The notes below the pieces were generated by a model. The model ran no database searches. It saw only the letters and a program-made list of their open reading frames with translations, and was not told the origin of the DNA. DNA of 64,000 bases, taken from positions 1-64,000 of IMG/VR virus record IMGVR_UViG_3300042475_001686; one strand, written 5' to 3'. Made by a program: the position numbers and the translations under genes. This DNA comes from a virus. Shown in pieces: positions 47,900 to 55,580 of the stretch (position 1 is the stretch's first letter; every line of letters starts with the position of its first letter).

Positions 47900-47972
47900 A
47901 CCTCTGTAACTCAGTGGATAGAGTAGCGGACTTCTAATCCGTTTGTCGTTGGTTCAAATCCAATCAGAGGTG
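47900..47972 (+). tRNA. tRNA-Arg(TCT)
   Basis: Acceptor ACCTCTG/CAGAGGT, anticodon loop CTTCTAA between GCGGA and TCCGT (TCT), T-arm TTGGTTCAAATCCAA. Reads AGA, a common codon in this A+T-rich genome. Confidence 0.9.
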
Positions 47973-47987
47973 CTACAATAGTAATAT

Positions 47988-48060
47988 TGATCTGTAGTTC
48001 AGTTGGTAGAACACTCGACTGTTAATCGAGATGTCGCAGGATCGAGACCTGCCAGATCAG
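47988..48060 (+). tRNA. tRNA-Asn(GTT)
   Basis: Acceptor TGATCTG/CAGATCA, anticodon stem CTCGA-CTGTTAA-TCGAG (GTT). The T-loop reads ATCGAGA instead of TTCnANN, a deviation. Confidence 0.8.
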
Positions 48061-48061
48061 C

Positions 48062-48111
48062 GATACAGACACGGTAGGAATGGGAATAGGAAGACCTATC
48101 GTGTCTGTATC
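48062..48111 (+). ncRNA. 17-bp hairpin between tRNA genes
   Basis: GATACAGACACGGTAGG (48062-48078) pairs with CCTATCGTGTCTGTATC (48095-48111), one G-T pair, loop of 16 nt. Located between tRNA-Asn and tRNA-Asp. No T-run, so not a simple terminator; may be a processing or regulatory element. Confidence 0.75.
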
Positions 48112-48115
48112 ATAT

Positions 48116-48189
48116 GGTCCGTTAGTTCAGTTGGTTAGAACGCTACCCTGTCACGGTAGAGGTCGTCGGTTCAAGTCCGATACGGATCG
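48116..48189 (+). tRNA. tRNA-Asp(GTC)
   Basis: Acceptor GGTCCGT/ACGGATC with wobble, anticodon stem CTACC-CTGTCAC-GGTAG (GTC), T-arm TCGGTTCAAGTCCGA. Confidence 0.85.
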
Positions 48190-48193
48190 CATT

Positions 48194-48265
48194 GGCTCCA
48201 TCGTCTATCGGTTAGGACATCAGATTTTCAATCTGGGAAGACGGGTTCGATTCCCGTTGGGGCTA
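48194..48265 (+). tRNA. tRNA-Glu(TTC)
   Basis: Acceptor GGCTCCA/TGGGGCT, anticodon loop TTTTCAA (TTC), T-arm ACGGGTTCGATTCCCGT. Confidence 0.88.
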
Positions 48266-48308
48266 CGAGTTTGATATAATGGAATAACTACTAGTAGAAG
48301 GAAATGTA

Positions 48309-50393
48309 ATGTCAGAAGCAAAGTGCCCATTTACGGGTAACAGTTTAAATAATGAAGGAACATATAATAAAGATTGGTGGCCAAACCAATTAGACTTGTC
48401 TCCTTTAAGAAAGAATTCATCTAAGTCAGATCCAATGGGAGAAGACTTTGATTATGCTGAAGAGTTTAATAGTTTAGATCTTGATGCAGTCAAGAAGGAT
48501 ATTGATACACTTCTAACTACCTCGCAAGATTGGTGGCCTGCTGATTACGGCAACTATGGACCACTATTCATTCGCATGGCATGGCATAGCGCAGGAACAT
48601 ATAGAACAACTGATGGTCGTGGTGGTGCTGGAGAAGGTCTACATAGATTTGCCCCACAAAACTCATGGCCAGATAATGGTAATTTAGATAAGGCTCGTAG
48701 ACTTTTATGGCCTATCAAACAAAAATATGGAAAGAAGATTTCATGGGCAGACCTCATGATTCTTGCTGGTAATGTTGCTCTTGAAAACATGGGCTTTAAA
48801 ACTTTCGGTTTTGGTGGAGGTCGTGTAGATGTTTGGGAAGCAGACGATACATATTGGGGTAGCGAAAAGGAATGGCTTGCAGACAACCGTTATAGCGGTG
48901 ATCGTGAGTTAGAGAATCCTCTTGCTGCTGTACAAATGGGTTTGATTTATGTCAACCCTGAAGGACCAAACGGTAATCCAGATCCATTGTTATCTGCACG
49001 AGATATCCGTGAGACATTCGCAAGAATGGCAATGAATGATGAAGAGACCGTTGCTCTTATTGCTGGTGGACATGCATTCGGTAAAGCACATGGTGCTGGA
49101 GATCCCAAGAATGTTGGACCAGAACCAGAAGGCGCATCTATTGAAGAGCAGGGCCTTGGCTGGAAGAATTCATTTGGTAAGGGTAATGCAGAAGATACCA
49201 TTACAAGTGGTATTGAAGGTGCATGGACTCCTACACCAACTAAGTGGGATAACTCCTACTTAAAGATTCTATTTAAGTATGATTGGAAGCAGGTAAAGTC
49301 TCCTGCTGGTGCGACACAATGGATTCCTACAGATGAATCTGCTGTTAATTTAGTACCAGATGCACATGTTGAAGGAAAGTTTCATGCTCCAGTGATGACA
49401 ACAGCAGATTTGGCTCTCAAGTTTGATCCAGAATACGAAAAGATTTCAAGAAGATTCTTAGAAGACTTTGACTATTTCTCAGATCAATTTGCTCGTGCTT
49501 GGTTTAAACTAACACACAGAGATATGGGTCCTGTTGCTCGTTATCTTGGCAAAGAAGTTCCTACAGAAGAACTAATTTGGCAAGATCCAGTACCAAGCAA
49601 TGTTAATATGAATATTGATGTAGAGTCTATCAAGAAGGCTATTAAGTCTTCTGGTATACCACTATATTATTTCGTATATACTGCGTGGTCTTCTGCATCT
49701 ACTTTCCGTAAAACAGATAAGCGTGGTGGAGCAAATGGTGCACGTATTCGCTTGGAACCTCAAATAAGTTGGGACTCCAACAATAAAGAAGTTATCTCCA
49801 CTGTAATTAATTATTTAGAAACATTGCAGAAGGAATACTCAGCATCATTAGCAGACTTAATTGTTCTTGCTGGATGCGCTGCTATCGAAAAGGTATCTGA
49901 AGAAAAGGTTGTAGTACCATTTACACCTGGAAGAACAGATGCAACACAAGAACAAACAGATGTGGAATCATTTAGTGTTCTTGAACCGATTGCAGATGGC
50001 TTTAAGAATTATTTAAAAGATGGAGTTATAACTCCTTCAGAAGTTCTTTTAGTTGAAAAGGCAAATATGCTAAACCTAACACCAGTAGAGATGGTTGTTC
50101 TATTGAGTGGAATGAGAACATTAATGACAAACAGACTAAGCAATGGTTATTTGATCAGTTTGTTATCTGGACAAATTACCTGGAAACAAACATCTATCAA
50201 TAATTTTGAAGGATATGTTGGTGGTGATCTTATAGGTAACGCAAGTCGTGTTGATCTTATTTTCGGATCTAATTCAGAACTTCGTGCTATTGCAGAAGTC
50301 TATGCTTCTGACGATGCAGAACAAAAGTTTATGGATGATTTTGCTCAGGCATGGAATAAGGTAATGATGCTTGATAGATTTGATGTAAGATAG
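48309..50393 (+). CDS. katG: catalase-peroxidase KatG
   Basis: 694 aa, slightly shorter than typical (~720-740). N-terminal CPFTG and [15 protein letters not shown]; distal heme pocket R89, W92, H93 in [13 protein letters not shown]; proximal H255 in [13 protein letters not shown]; the Trp92-Tyr214-Met240 crosslink residues are all present. The second, non-heme domain follows (LIWQDPVP ... ). Degrades H2O2 as catalase and oxidises aromatic donors. TATAAT and AGAAGGA precede the ATG. Rare in phage genomes; likely host-derived. Confidence 0.97.
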   Translation: MSEAKCPFTGNSLNNEGTYNKDWWPNQLDLSPLRKNSSKSDPMGEDFDYAEEFNSLDLDAVKKDIDTLLTTSQDWWPADYGNYGPLFIRMAWHSAGTYRTTDGRGGAGEGLHRFAPQNSWPDNGNLDKARRLLWPIKQKYGKKISWADLMILAGNVALENMGFKTFGFGGGRVDVWEADDTYWGSEKEWLADNRYSGDRELENPLAAVQMGLIYVNPEGPNGNPDPLLSARDIRETFARMAMNDEETVALIAGGHAFGKAHGAGDPKNVGPEPEGASIEEQGLGWKNSFGKGNAEDTITSGIEGAWTPTPTKWDNSYLKILFKYDWKQVKSPAGATQWIPTDESAVNLVPDAHVEGKFHAPVMTTADLALKFDPEYEKISRRFLEDFDYFSDQFARAWFKLTHRDMGPVARYLGKEVPTEELIWQDPVPSNVNMNIDVESIKKAIKSSGIPLYYFVYTAWSSASTFRKTDKRGGANGARIRLEPQISWDSNNKEVISTVINYLETLQKEYSASLADLIVLAGCAAIEKVSEEKVVVPFTPGRTDATQEQTDVESFSVLEPIADGFKNYLKDGVITPSEVLLVEKANMLNLTPVEMVVLLSGMRTLMTNRLSNGYLISLLSGQITWKQTSINNFEGYVGGDLIGNASRVDLIFGSNSELRAIAEVYASDDAEQKFMDDFAQAWNKVMMLDRFDVR

Positions 50394-50401
50394 TAGGGGT
50401 T

Positions 50402-50473
50402 GCCTCCTTAACTCAGGGGTAGAGTACCCGCCTTGTAAGCGGGTTGTCGTAGGTTCAAATCCTACAGGAGGCT
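50402..50473 (+). tRNA. tRNA-Thr(TGT)
   Basis: Acceptor GCCTCCT/AGGAGGC, anticodon stem CCCGC-CTTGTAA-GCGGG (TGT), T-arm GTAGGTTCAAATCCTAC. Lies directly after katG, separated from the main tRNA cluster. Confidence 0.9.
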
Positions 50474-50477
50474 CTGA

Positions 50478-50489
50478 TATAATTTGGTT
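50478..50489 (+). promoter_or_regulatory. leaderless -10 (TATAAT-N6-ATG)
   Basis: TATAAT at 50478-50483, six bases to the ATG at 50490, immediately after the tRNA-Thr gene. Confidence 0.7.
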
Positions 50490-50645
50490 ATGGATTTAGA
50501 AAAAGAAATTAAAGATATATTATTTAATATTGGTAAAGAAATTCAGATCCATAAATTAGTTGATGGTAATCTTATTATAGAAATAGATTATGATAAGTAT
50601 ACTATTGAAATGATGGAACTAATGAAAAAGTATTTATCTAATTAG
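50490..50645 (+). CDS. hypothetical acidic microprotein
   Basis: 51 aa. MDLEKEIKDILFNIGKEIQI, HKLVDGNLIIEIDYDKYTIE. Leaderless. Convergent with the small gene at 50638-50784. Confidence 0.58.
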   Translation: MDLEKEIKDILFNIGKEIQIHKLVDGNLIIEIDYDKYTIEMMELMKKYLSN

Positions 50646-50784
50646 ACTTATTCTTTTTGCTGTACTCGCCATATTTACCAAGTACTGCTTTGACTGTTCC
50701 ATCTTTTCTTAGACGAACAATATTTCCATCTTTAATTTGTATTGGATTAAATTTATCGCTTCTTTTATACTTGCCAGAAGACAT
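50638..50784 (-). CDS. hypothetical basic microprotein
   Basis: 48 aa. MSSGKYKRSDKFNPIQIKDG, NIVRLRKDGTVKAVLGKYGE; looks like a small beta protein. Its start overlaps the end of the 382-aa gene. Confidence 0.55.
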   Translation of the reverse strand: MSSGKYKRSDKFNPIQIKDGNIVRLRKDGTVKAVLGKYGEYSKKNKSN

Positions 50785-51913
50785 TGCCACTACCACGCTT
50801 TCTATTACTTTGTTTTTGAATAGGATTAAGTATATCTGAAAATACTTTTTTATCTTTTTCAGAGTTTACTATTCTCCTTGACCAAGAATAGCCAGCATCC
50901 CCACCCCATGCTAACCACATAATGTACCCATTAGAAGGATTAGATTGATTTGCCCAATCTTTACCCTTTTTATCTACCTCGTGACGAGAAAAATAAGAAT
51001 ACATTCTTTTAACTGTGCTTAGTGATAATGTTTCTCCTCGTGCTAATTGACCTGCACGAGTCCAACCTACTGATGTACCTGCACCTTTTGCTTTACCTTG
51101 TTCTTTAAATCTAATTGCTTTACGTGCTGCTGCACGAGCACCTGCTGGCGGAGAATATCCCTCAGCCTTCGATACCGAATCTGTTTCATAAACAACAGTA
51201 TCATCATCTTCCCAAAGATCATCAGCCTTTTCAGCAGGAACACAGTTAGGAACTGGTCTTCCATTTGCTCCTGGTTTCATACCACGCTGTACATAGCCAT
51301 CCCAACATGGTGCCTGTTTGTTTACATTTGCACAACAATCTGATTTCATTTCACCAGATTGACATTGTGGGCATTGATCACATGTTACATCTAATTCTTT
51401 GCACATAGGGCAACCGCAGCCTTCGTATGCTTTTTTAACATCATCTTCTTCATCGTCTTCTTCATCATCATTTGAAGAGTTGCCAGAAATTGACTTATCC
51501 ATTTCATCATCTGACATCGTATCTGGCAGAATCATTACATCTGCTGCTTTTGCACCAACGAAGTATTCCGTCTCTTCTAATTCGCCCTCTTCCATTTCAA
51601 ACAGTTGAATTAAAATAGCAGGCTCTTCTGCACTTGCTTCAAGAGCATATTCAGATCCTGGAGTTCCAAGCATTCCCTCTGTCATAACGTGAACAACACG
51701 ACCAACATACATTTCTTCTTCATGTGGAGCCATAACCATATCGCCTTCTTTAACCATTGCCTTGCCTATATTGCCCTCAGAACGGTTTATAGCGTAAATC
51801 TGTGCTGCAGCCTCAGAACGAGTCTTATGGCAGCCCATAACCTCTCCTGTGTCCTTTAAAGCGGGGTATCCAGAACAACCATTGGACCCTTTAGCACCTA
51901 TACGATATGGCAT
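50765..51913 (-). CDS. phage head/maturation-associated protein
   Basis: 382 aa. N-terminal GSNGCSGYPALKDTGEVMGC, HKTRSEAAAQIYAINRSE, then a beta domain, acidic low-complexity stretch (SSNDDEEDDEEDDVKKA), Cys-rich segment (CGCPMCKELDVTCDQCPQCQ) and a C-terminal WTRAGQLARGETLSLSTVKR, MYSYFSRHEVDKKG, AWGGDAGYSWS module common in actinophage prohead or portal-region proteins. Exact role unclear. TATACT 7 nt from the ATG. Confidence 0.65.
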   Translation of the reverse strand: MPYRIGAKGSNGCSGYPALKDTGEVMGCHKTRSEAAAQIYAINRSEGNIGKAMVKEGDMVMAPHEEEMYVGRVVHVMTEGMLGTPGSEYALEASAEEPAILIQLFEMEEGELEETEYFVGAKAADVMILPDTMSDDEMDKSISGNSSNDDEEDDEEDDVKKAYEGCGCPMCKELDVTCDQCPQCQSGEMKSDCCANVNKQAPCWDGYVQRGMKPGANGRPVPNCVPAEKADDLWEDDDTVVYETDSVSKAEGYSPPAGARAAARKAIRFKEQGKAKGAGTSVGWTRAGQLARGETLSLSTVKRMYSYFSRHEVDKKGKDWANQSNPSNGYIMWLAWGGDAGYSWSRRIVNSEKDKKVFSDILNPIQKQSNRKRGSGNVFWQV

Positions 51914-51926
51914 AATAAATAGTATA
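51914..51926 (-). promoter_or_regulatory. leaderless -10 (TATACT-N7-ATG)
   Basis: TATACT at 51921-51926 (minus strand), seven bases before the ATG at 51913. Confidence 0.6.
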
Positions 51927-51939
51927 CCATATTTTATGG

Positions 51940-51951
51940 TAAAATTAAGGC
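51940..51951 (+). promoter_or_regulatory. leaderless -10 (TAAAAT-N6-ATG)
   Basis: TAAAAT at 51940-51945 and six bases to the ATG at 51952; divergent to the minus-strand promoter. Confidence 0.6.
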
Positions 51952-52131
51952 ATGAATCAACAACTAACTTCAGAACAGCAAGCAGAGATTATCGCCAATC
52001 AGATAATTCAGGCTACAAAAAATAGTATTATTAATAGACTACAGCCAGCATTTAACAAACTTGCTGAAGGTCATCATCATTTTGATCAGGCTCTTGCTGA
52101 CGCTATCATTACTGACATTAAAAACGCATAA
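51952..52131 (+). CDS. hypothetical helical microprotein
   Basis: 59 aa. MNQQLTSEQQAEIIANQIIQ, then RLQPAFNKLAEGHHHFDQAL. Leaderless start. Ends just before the Hsp20 3' hairpin on the other strand. Confidence 0.62.
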   Translation: MNQQLTSEQQAEIIANQIIQATKNSIINRLQPAFNKLAEGHHHFDQALADAIITDIKNA

Positions 52132-52136
52132 TAAAA

Positions 52137-52160
52137 GAGCAGTTTCTCCACATGCTCAGG
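52137..52160 (-). ncRNA. 3' hairpin element, copy F
   Basis: Minus strand CCTGAGCATGTGGAGAAACT then GCTC, 24 nt after the Hsp20 stop. Same stem TGAGCA/TGCTC and AAAC loop end as the early-region copies, 15 kb away and on the other strand. Confidence 0.7.
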
Positions 52161-52184
52161 TGGTCAGTATGACAATACTGTTAC

Positions 52185-52604
52185 TTACTTGATTTTGATA
52201 GTTTTTGGTTTCTTTTCTTCTGGGATGTTTCTTTCCACAAAGACGCTAAGAATACCGTCTGCCATTTCAGCACGATCAACCTCCATATACTCTCCAAGAG
52301 CAAAGGTGCGTGTGAATTTTCTGGTTGCGATACCCTTATGAAGTACCTCAGAAGAGGACTCTTCGGTTTTCTCACCCTTGATAATTAGACTTCCATTATC
52401 CACAGAAACCTCTACCTCACTCTTGCTAAATCCAGCAAGGGCTAAAGATAGTTTGTAAGTGTCCTCATCAAGTTTAACCACATCATATGGTGGGTAGGAT
52501 TGACGAGTTGCCTCACGATGGATATTTGAAAGACGGTCCAACTCTCTGTTGAAACCGATAAAAAAAGGATCTTTGAAAAGATCCAATGACCATGTACTTA
52601 CCAT
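52185..52604 (-). CDS. Hsp20 small heat-shock protein
   Basis: 139 aa. Alpha-crystallin domain: PPYDVVKLDEDTYKLSLALA, VSVDNGSLIIKGEKTEE, RKFTRTFALGEYMEVDRAEM, DGILSVFVERNIPEE, with a C-terminal KTIKIK. Holdase chaperone for capsid or host proteins; Hsp20 genes are also known in T4-like cyanophages. The leader carries a GC-rich hairpin and AAGGAGG; the -10 TATAAT overlaps the stop of the upstream gene. Confidence 0.9.
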   Translation of the reverse strand: MVSTWSLDLFKDPFFIGFNRELDRLSNIHREATRQSYPPYDVVKLDEDTYKLSLALAGFSKSEVEVSVDNGSLIIKGEKTEESSSEVLHKGIATRKFTRTFALGEYMEVDRAEMADGILSVFVERNIPEEKKPKTIKIK

Positions 52605-52633
52605 TTTTTCCTCCTTGTTAAGCGAGTCATTTT

Positions 52634-52660
52634 AAGTACCCCCCTTTGGGCAGGTACCTT
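52634..52660 (-). promoter_or_regulatory. 5' leader hairpin of the Hsp20 gene
   Basis: AAGGTACC ... GGGTACTT inverted repeat with inner CCC/GGG pairs between the predicted start site and AAGGAGG. The Shine-Dalgarno stays outside the stem, so stability control is likelier than a ROSE-type thermometer. Confidence 0.5.
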
Positions 52661-52669
52661 TATATTATA

Positions 52670-53737
52670 TCACAAACTTTCAGGGTAATTAATTTTCTTT
52701 TTTGCTTCATCAAGAGATTTTTGATCTGGTGCACCCCAATATCCAAAATATTTTCCTGTTATCATTTTATTAAAAAATAAATGTGCATTATTGTTTAAAT
52801 AGTTTATATAACAATTATCTCTTTGCGAAGTAACCCTTGCAACTCTCCAATCATCTTGATCTAAAAAGATGTCTGTATTTTTAAAATTATTATCGATTTG
52901 CTCTATTTTAAATTTATTTAATGTTGAAATTAAAGGGGCCTTTGGACTAAATATTTTATATCCTCTTGATAATAATCTAATAGAATAATTTGACTGGTCT
53001 CCATTAAAGGGGTCAAGTGCGTCGTGTAAAATTTCTCTGATTATATTTGCTTTTGAAAATACAAAAGAAGCATGAACACAATTAGTTTCTTCATAATCTT
53101 TTTCCCCACGACCCCCATGTTTTCCATAAACTATTGGAAAGTCTACATAGGCATCGATAGTTATGTCTCCTTGCTTTCCATTATAAACAATTTCTGGAAT
53201 AGTTAAATCTTTTGTATTTATAAGTGGATAAGACTCTTCTAAATTATATGGATCAATTTTTACAAAAGTATTTTTTATAAAATCTGGCATAAGAATTTCT
53301 TCAATGTTATTTGGGTTATAGGTCCAAGAAATAGGGCATATTGAAGATAAAACGAGTTTGTCTTCATCAATTTGATTTTCATCTTTAATTTTATTAAAAA
53401 CTGAAATAATTTTTTCATCCCAGTCTTTAGTAAATATTGTATGAGCATCTATTTGAAACATGTAATCAAAACTATAAAATTGTAATAAAGAGGCATTTGC
53501 TCTACCAAAACCTACACCTAAAGGAATTGGACTAAGTATTTCTGTATAAAATATTTGATCATTTTTAGTCATAAACTCATCATCAAGCAAAGAATTTTTT
53601 TTGTCAAGTATATTATTAAATACTCCAAAATATATTTCGGATGGATTTTTTGCTGCCGATAATGCACTCTGTATTGTTTGTTTTATAAATTTTTCTTCAC
53701 ATGCAGCAATTGGTATAAATATAGATTTTGTATTCAT
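52670..53737 (-). CDS. GlcNAc-type glycosyltransferase
   Basis: 355 aa. SIFIPIAACEEKFIKQTIQS, AKNPSEIYFGVFNN, GVGFGRANAS, MFQIDAHTIFTKDWDEKI match the glycosyltransferase (GlcNAc, PF11397) family that adds sugars to hydroxyproline or skp1-type acceptors in eukaryotes. In this genome, hydroxyproline glycosylation of fibres is an attractive but unproven idea. TATAAT 8 nt from the ATG. Confidence 0.8.
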   Translation of the reverse strand: MNTKSIFIPIAACEEKFIKQTIQSALSAAKNPSEIYFGVFNNILDKKNSLLDDEFMTKNDQIFYTEILSPIPLGVGFGRANASLLQFYSFDYMFQIDAHTIFTKDWDEKIISVFNKIKDENQIDEDKLVLSSICPISWTYNPNNIEEILMPDFIKNTFVKIDPYNLEESYPLINTKDLTIPEIVYNGKQGDITIDAYVDFPIVYGKHGGRGEKDYEETNCVHASFVFSKANIIREILHDALDPFNGDQSNYSIRLLSRGYKIFSPKAPLISTLNKFKIEQIDNNFKNTDIFLDQDDWRVARVTSQRDNCYINYLNNNAHLFFNKMITGKYFGYWGAPDQKSLDEAKKKINYPESL

Positions 53738-53813
53738 ATAATTTTATTATAGCATAAAAAATGGAGATGCTAAATTAATAACACCTCCAAATTTTATTTA
53801 TATTCTATCTAAA

Positions 53814-54089
53814 TTAATTAGACTTCTTTGCTGGTGCTTTCTTTTTTGAAGCAACCTTCTTTTCTAATTTCTTAAGTTCTGTATCAACTACAGTTGCTAC
53901 CAAACCAAATGTTGGATCCTTCTTGTCGATTGCTCTAATTGCTGGTCCTGCTACTGCAATTAAACCTGCCAACAAAAGACCTTCTACTCCAAGATCTGAA
54001 CCTGGTGCTGTGTATGCTGCACCAACTGCTACGACATACGATCTAGCATAAGACTTTAGAATATCTTTATGTTTCTTTGTTAGTTTCAT
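53814..54089 (-). CDS. holin-like membrane protein
   Basis: 91 aa. GLLLAGLIAVAGPAIRAI and YVVAVGAAYTAPGSDLGVEG could form two membrane segments; C-terminus Lys-rich (KLEKKVASKKKAPAKKSN), typical of holins. GGAGG upstream. Paired with the XapX microgene. Confidence 0.6.
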   Translation of the reverse strand: MKLTKKHKDILKSYARSYVVAVGAAYTAPGSDLGVEGLLLAGLIAVAGPAIRAIDKKDPTFGLVATVVDTELKKLEKKVASKKKAPAKKSN

Positions 54090-54098
54090 TTTTTCCTC

Positions 54099-54257
54099 CT
54101 AGGATATGAATCTACTTATGGCATCGTAACCGAGCCATAAACCAATTATACCAGCAACTCCAGCAAACACTGGTGGGGCTGGAACTGGTAGTTTGAATGC
54201 TGCAAAAACCACACCACAGCCAAAGCCTGTAAGTATTGAAAATATAATCTCTTTCAT
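54099..54257 (-). CDS. XapX-domain membrane microprotein
   Basis: 52 aa. LTGFGCGVVFAAFKLPVPAP, PVFAGVAGIIGLWLGYDAIS: matches the XapX domain, a two-helix membrane protein of unknown function. Overlaps the next upstream gene by 4 nt. Confidence 0.75.
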   Translation of the reverse strand: MKEIIFSILTGFGCGVVFAAFKLPVPAPPVFAGVAGIIGLWLGYDAISRFIS

Positions 54258-54445
54258 AATTCATTCTCCTTTATTTTATCTAATGGTGTTGGTAATGTTA
54301 TTAATGTGCCACATTCCCTACAACTACCGTCTAAAAAATATAGCCCTATTTCGTAGTCTGTGGGGTCAAACTGAACAACTGCATTAAAATATACGCAACC
54401 ACATTCTGGACATTTGCATGTAGGTATACCTCTTGCATTAATCAT
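54254..54445 (-). CDS. zinc-ribbon protein
   Basis: 63 aa from the ATG after AAGGACG. CKCPECGCVYFNAVVQFDP, then CRECGTLITLPTPL: two CxxC knuckles. A longer frame to 54517 would overlap the upstream gene extensively. Confidence 0.65.
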   Translation of the reverse strand: MINARGIPTCKCPECGCVYFNAVVQFDPTDYEIGLYFLDGSCRECGTLITLPTPLDKIKENEL

Positions 54446-54809
54446 TTGGTACGTCCTTCGGATATATTTCCTGTAATTTGTCAAATGCTTTTCTAAATCT
54501 ATGAATAGACAGATCACTTGGATTTTCTAAATCATACTCAATCTCTGCTTTGTACTCTAATAATGCAATATGAACATCTTCAATATATTTATATGCGATA
54601 TCACGAGTCTCATTTAAAAATGCAAGTAAATGTTCTTTTTCTATAGACTCATTATTATTGTTAAATCTTGCACTAACATATTCTATATCTCTAATTGACT
54701 GATCTATTGCAACAATAAGTTGTGTATTAAGATTTTTTAATCTTATAATCATTACTGATAAAGAAACTACAATTATGAATACTACTAAAAAAATAATAAA
54801 CTCAAGCAT
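54438..54809 (-). CDS. membrane-anchored coiled-coil protein
   Basis: 123 aa from M5 (AGGATCGAA upstream). N-terminal helix MLEFIIFLVVFIIVVSLSVM, then a long coiled coil (IDQSIRDIEYVSARFNNNNE ...). Possibly an accessory lysis or scaffold protein. Confidence 0.6.
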   Translation of the reverse strand: MLEFIIFLVVFIIVVSLSVMIIRLKNLNTQLIVAIDQSIRDIEYVSARFNNNNESIEKEHLLAFLNETRDIAYKYIEDVHIALLEYKAEIEYDLENPSDLSIHRFRKAFDKLQEIYPKDVPND

Positions 54810-55287
54810 TTCGATCCTCATGAGTTACCCAGTAATACTTACATGTAGAGCAGCATGGCTGATTATATAAACTATGCTTGGCATAACTAAACTTAGAATA
54901 GTACATGGGGTCTTTATCAAATAGACTTGCTTTATGTGTAGTAACTACACGCATTAATTTATTATTGTCAGTCCAGAACGACGGTCTATTATTTCCCCAC
55001 TGATTCCAGCACTGATCTTTAAGTCTATTAAGATTAGCCTCGTTATTTTCTGTTTTGATGCCACGATACTTTGCTTCTATAATCATAGCCTGTACATATG
55101 TCCATAGACCACGCTCATAACCTTTCCACATAAGAACAGCAGGATGATTACGCCAGCCACCAGTAGGAGACTTGCCAGACAGTACGTTAAGTATCTGATA
55201 ACATTCAAGTATCTGTTTATTAAGACGTTTGCTATCAAGCATACGGGCAGCCGTTACTGGGTTAGCAGATGGTAAAAATGTTTGCAT
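54802..55287 (-). CDS. pyrimidine-dimer glycosylase-like protein (MSMEG_6728 type)
   Basis: 161 aa from the ATG after AAGGAG. MQTFLPSANPVTAARMLDSK, RLNKQILECYQIL, GGWRNHPAVLMWKGYERGLW matches the MSMEG_6728/endonuclease V-like UV-repair family common in actinobacteria. C-terminal CCSTCKYYW may bind a metal. Would excise UV photoproducts; useful in sunlit water. Confidence 0.75.
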   Translation of the reverse strand: MQTFLPSANPVTAARMLDSKRLNKQILECYQILNVLSGKSPTGGWRNHPAVLMWKGYERGLWTYVQAMIIEAKYRGIKTENNEANLNRLKDQCWNQWGNNRPSFWTDNNKLMRVVTTHKASLFDKDPMYYSKFSYAKHSLYNQPCCSTCKYYWVTHEDRNA

Positions 55288-55295
55288 TATTCTCC

Positions 55296-55580
55296 TTATA
55301 GCCAATACTTTAGTATAGCAGTTAAAGCAAGAATTGTCCAGAGGATGTTGAACCAAATAATTGTGGGCAATGTCTTGACAGTTGATGACCAGATTAATGC
55401 TAAACTAGTTATTAAAGCAATTATATAAAGCCACCAAATCTGTGTATTGAATAAAAGCCCTGGAATAATAATTGCTGCCTTGGTCATAAATGCAAAGAAC
55501 TCAACAGTATTAGGTTTATTCCAATACTCTTTATGCCCCATAGTTTTTAAAGCGTTTATCCATTCTGTTTTAAAGTTCAT
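55296..55580 (-). CDS. multi-pass membrane protein
   Basis: 94 aa. AAIIIPGLLFNTQIWWLYII, ALITSLALIWSSTVK, WFNILWTILALTAILKYW: about three transmembrane helices. Overlaps the halogenase gene start by 4 nt. Unknown. Confidence 0.6.
   Translation of the reverse strand: MNFKTEWINALKTMGHKEYWNKPNTVEFFAFMTKAAIIIPGLLFNTQIWWLYIIALITSLALIWSSTVKTLPTIIWFNILWTILALTAILKYWL

Noticed and set aside
48080-48274. 64-residue ORF in the tRNA cluster
   Set aside because: It reads through tRNA-Asp and tRNA-Glu genes; the tRNA structures explain the sequence.
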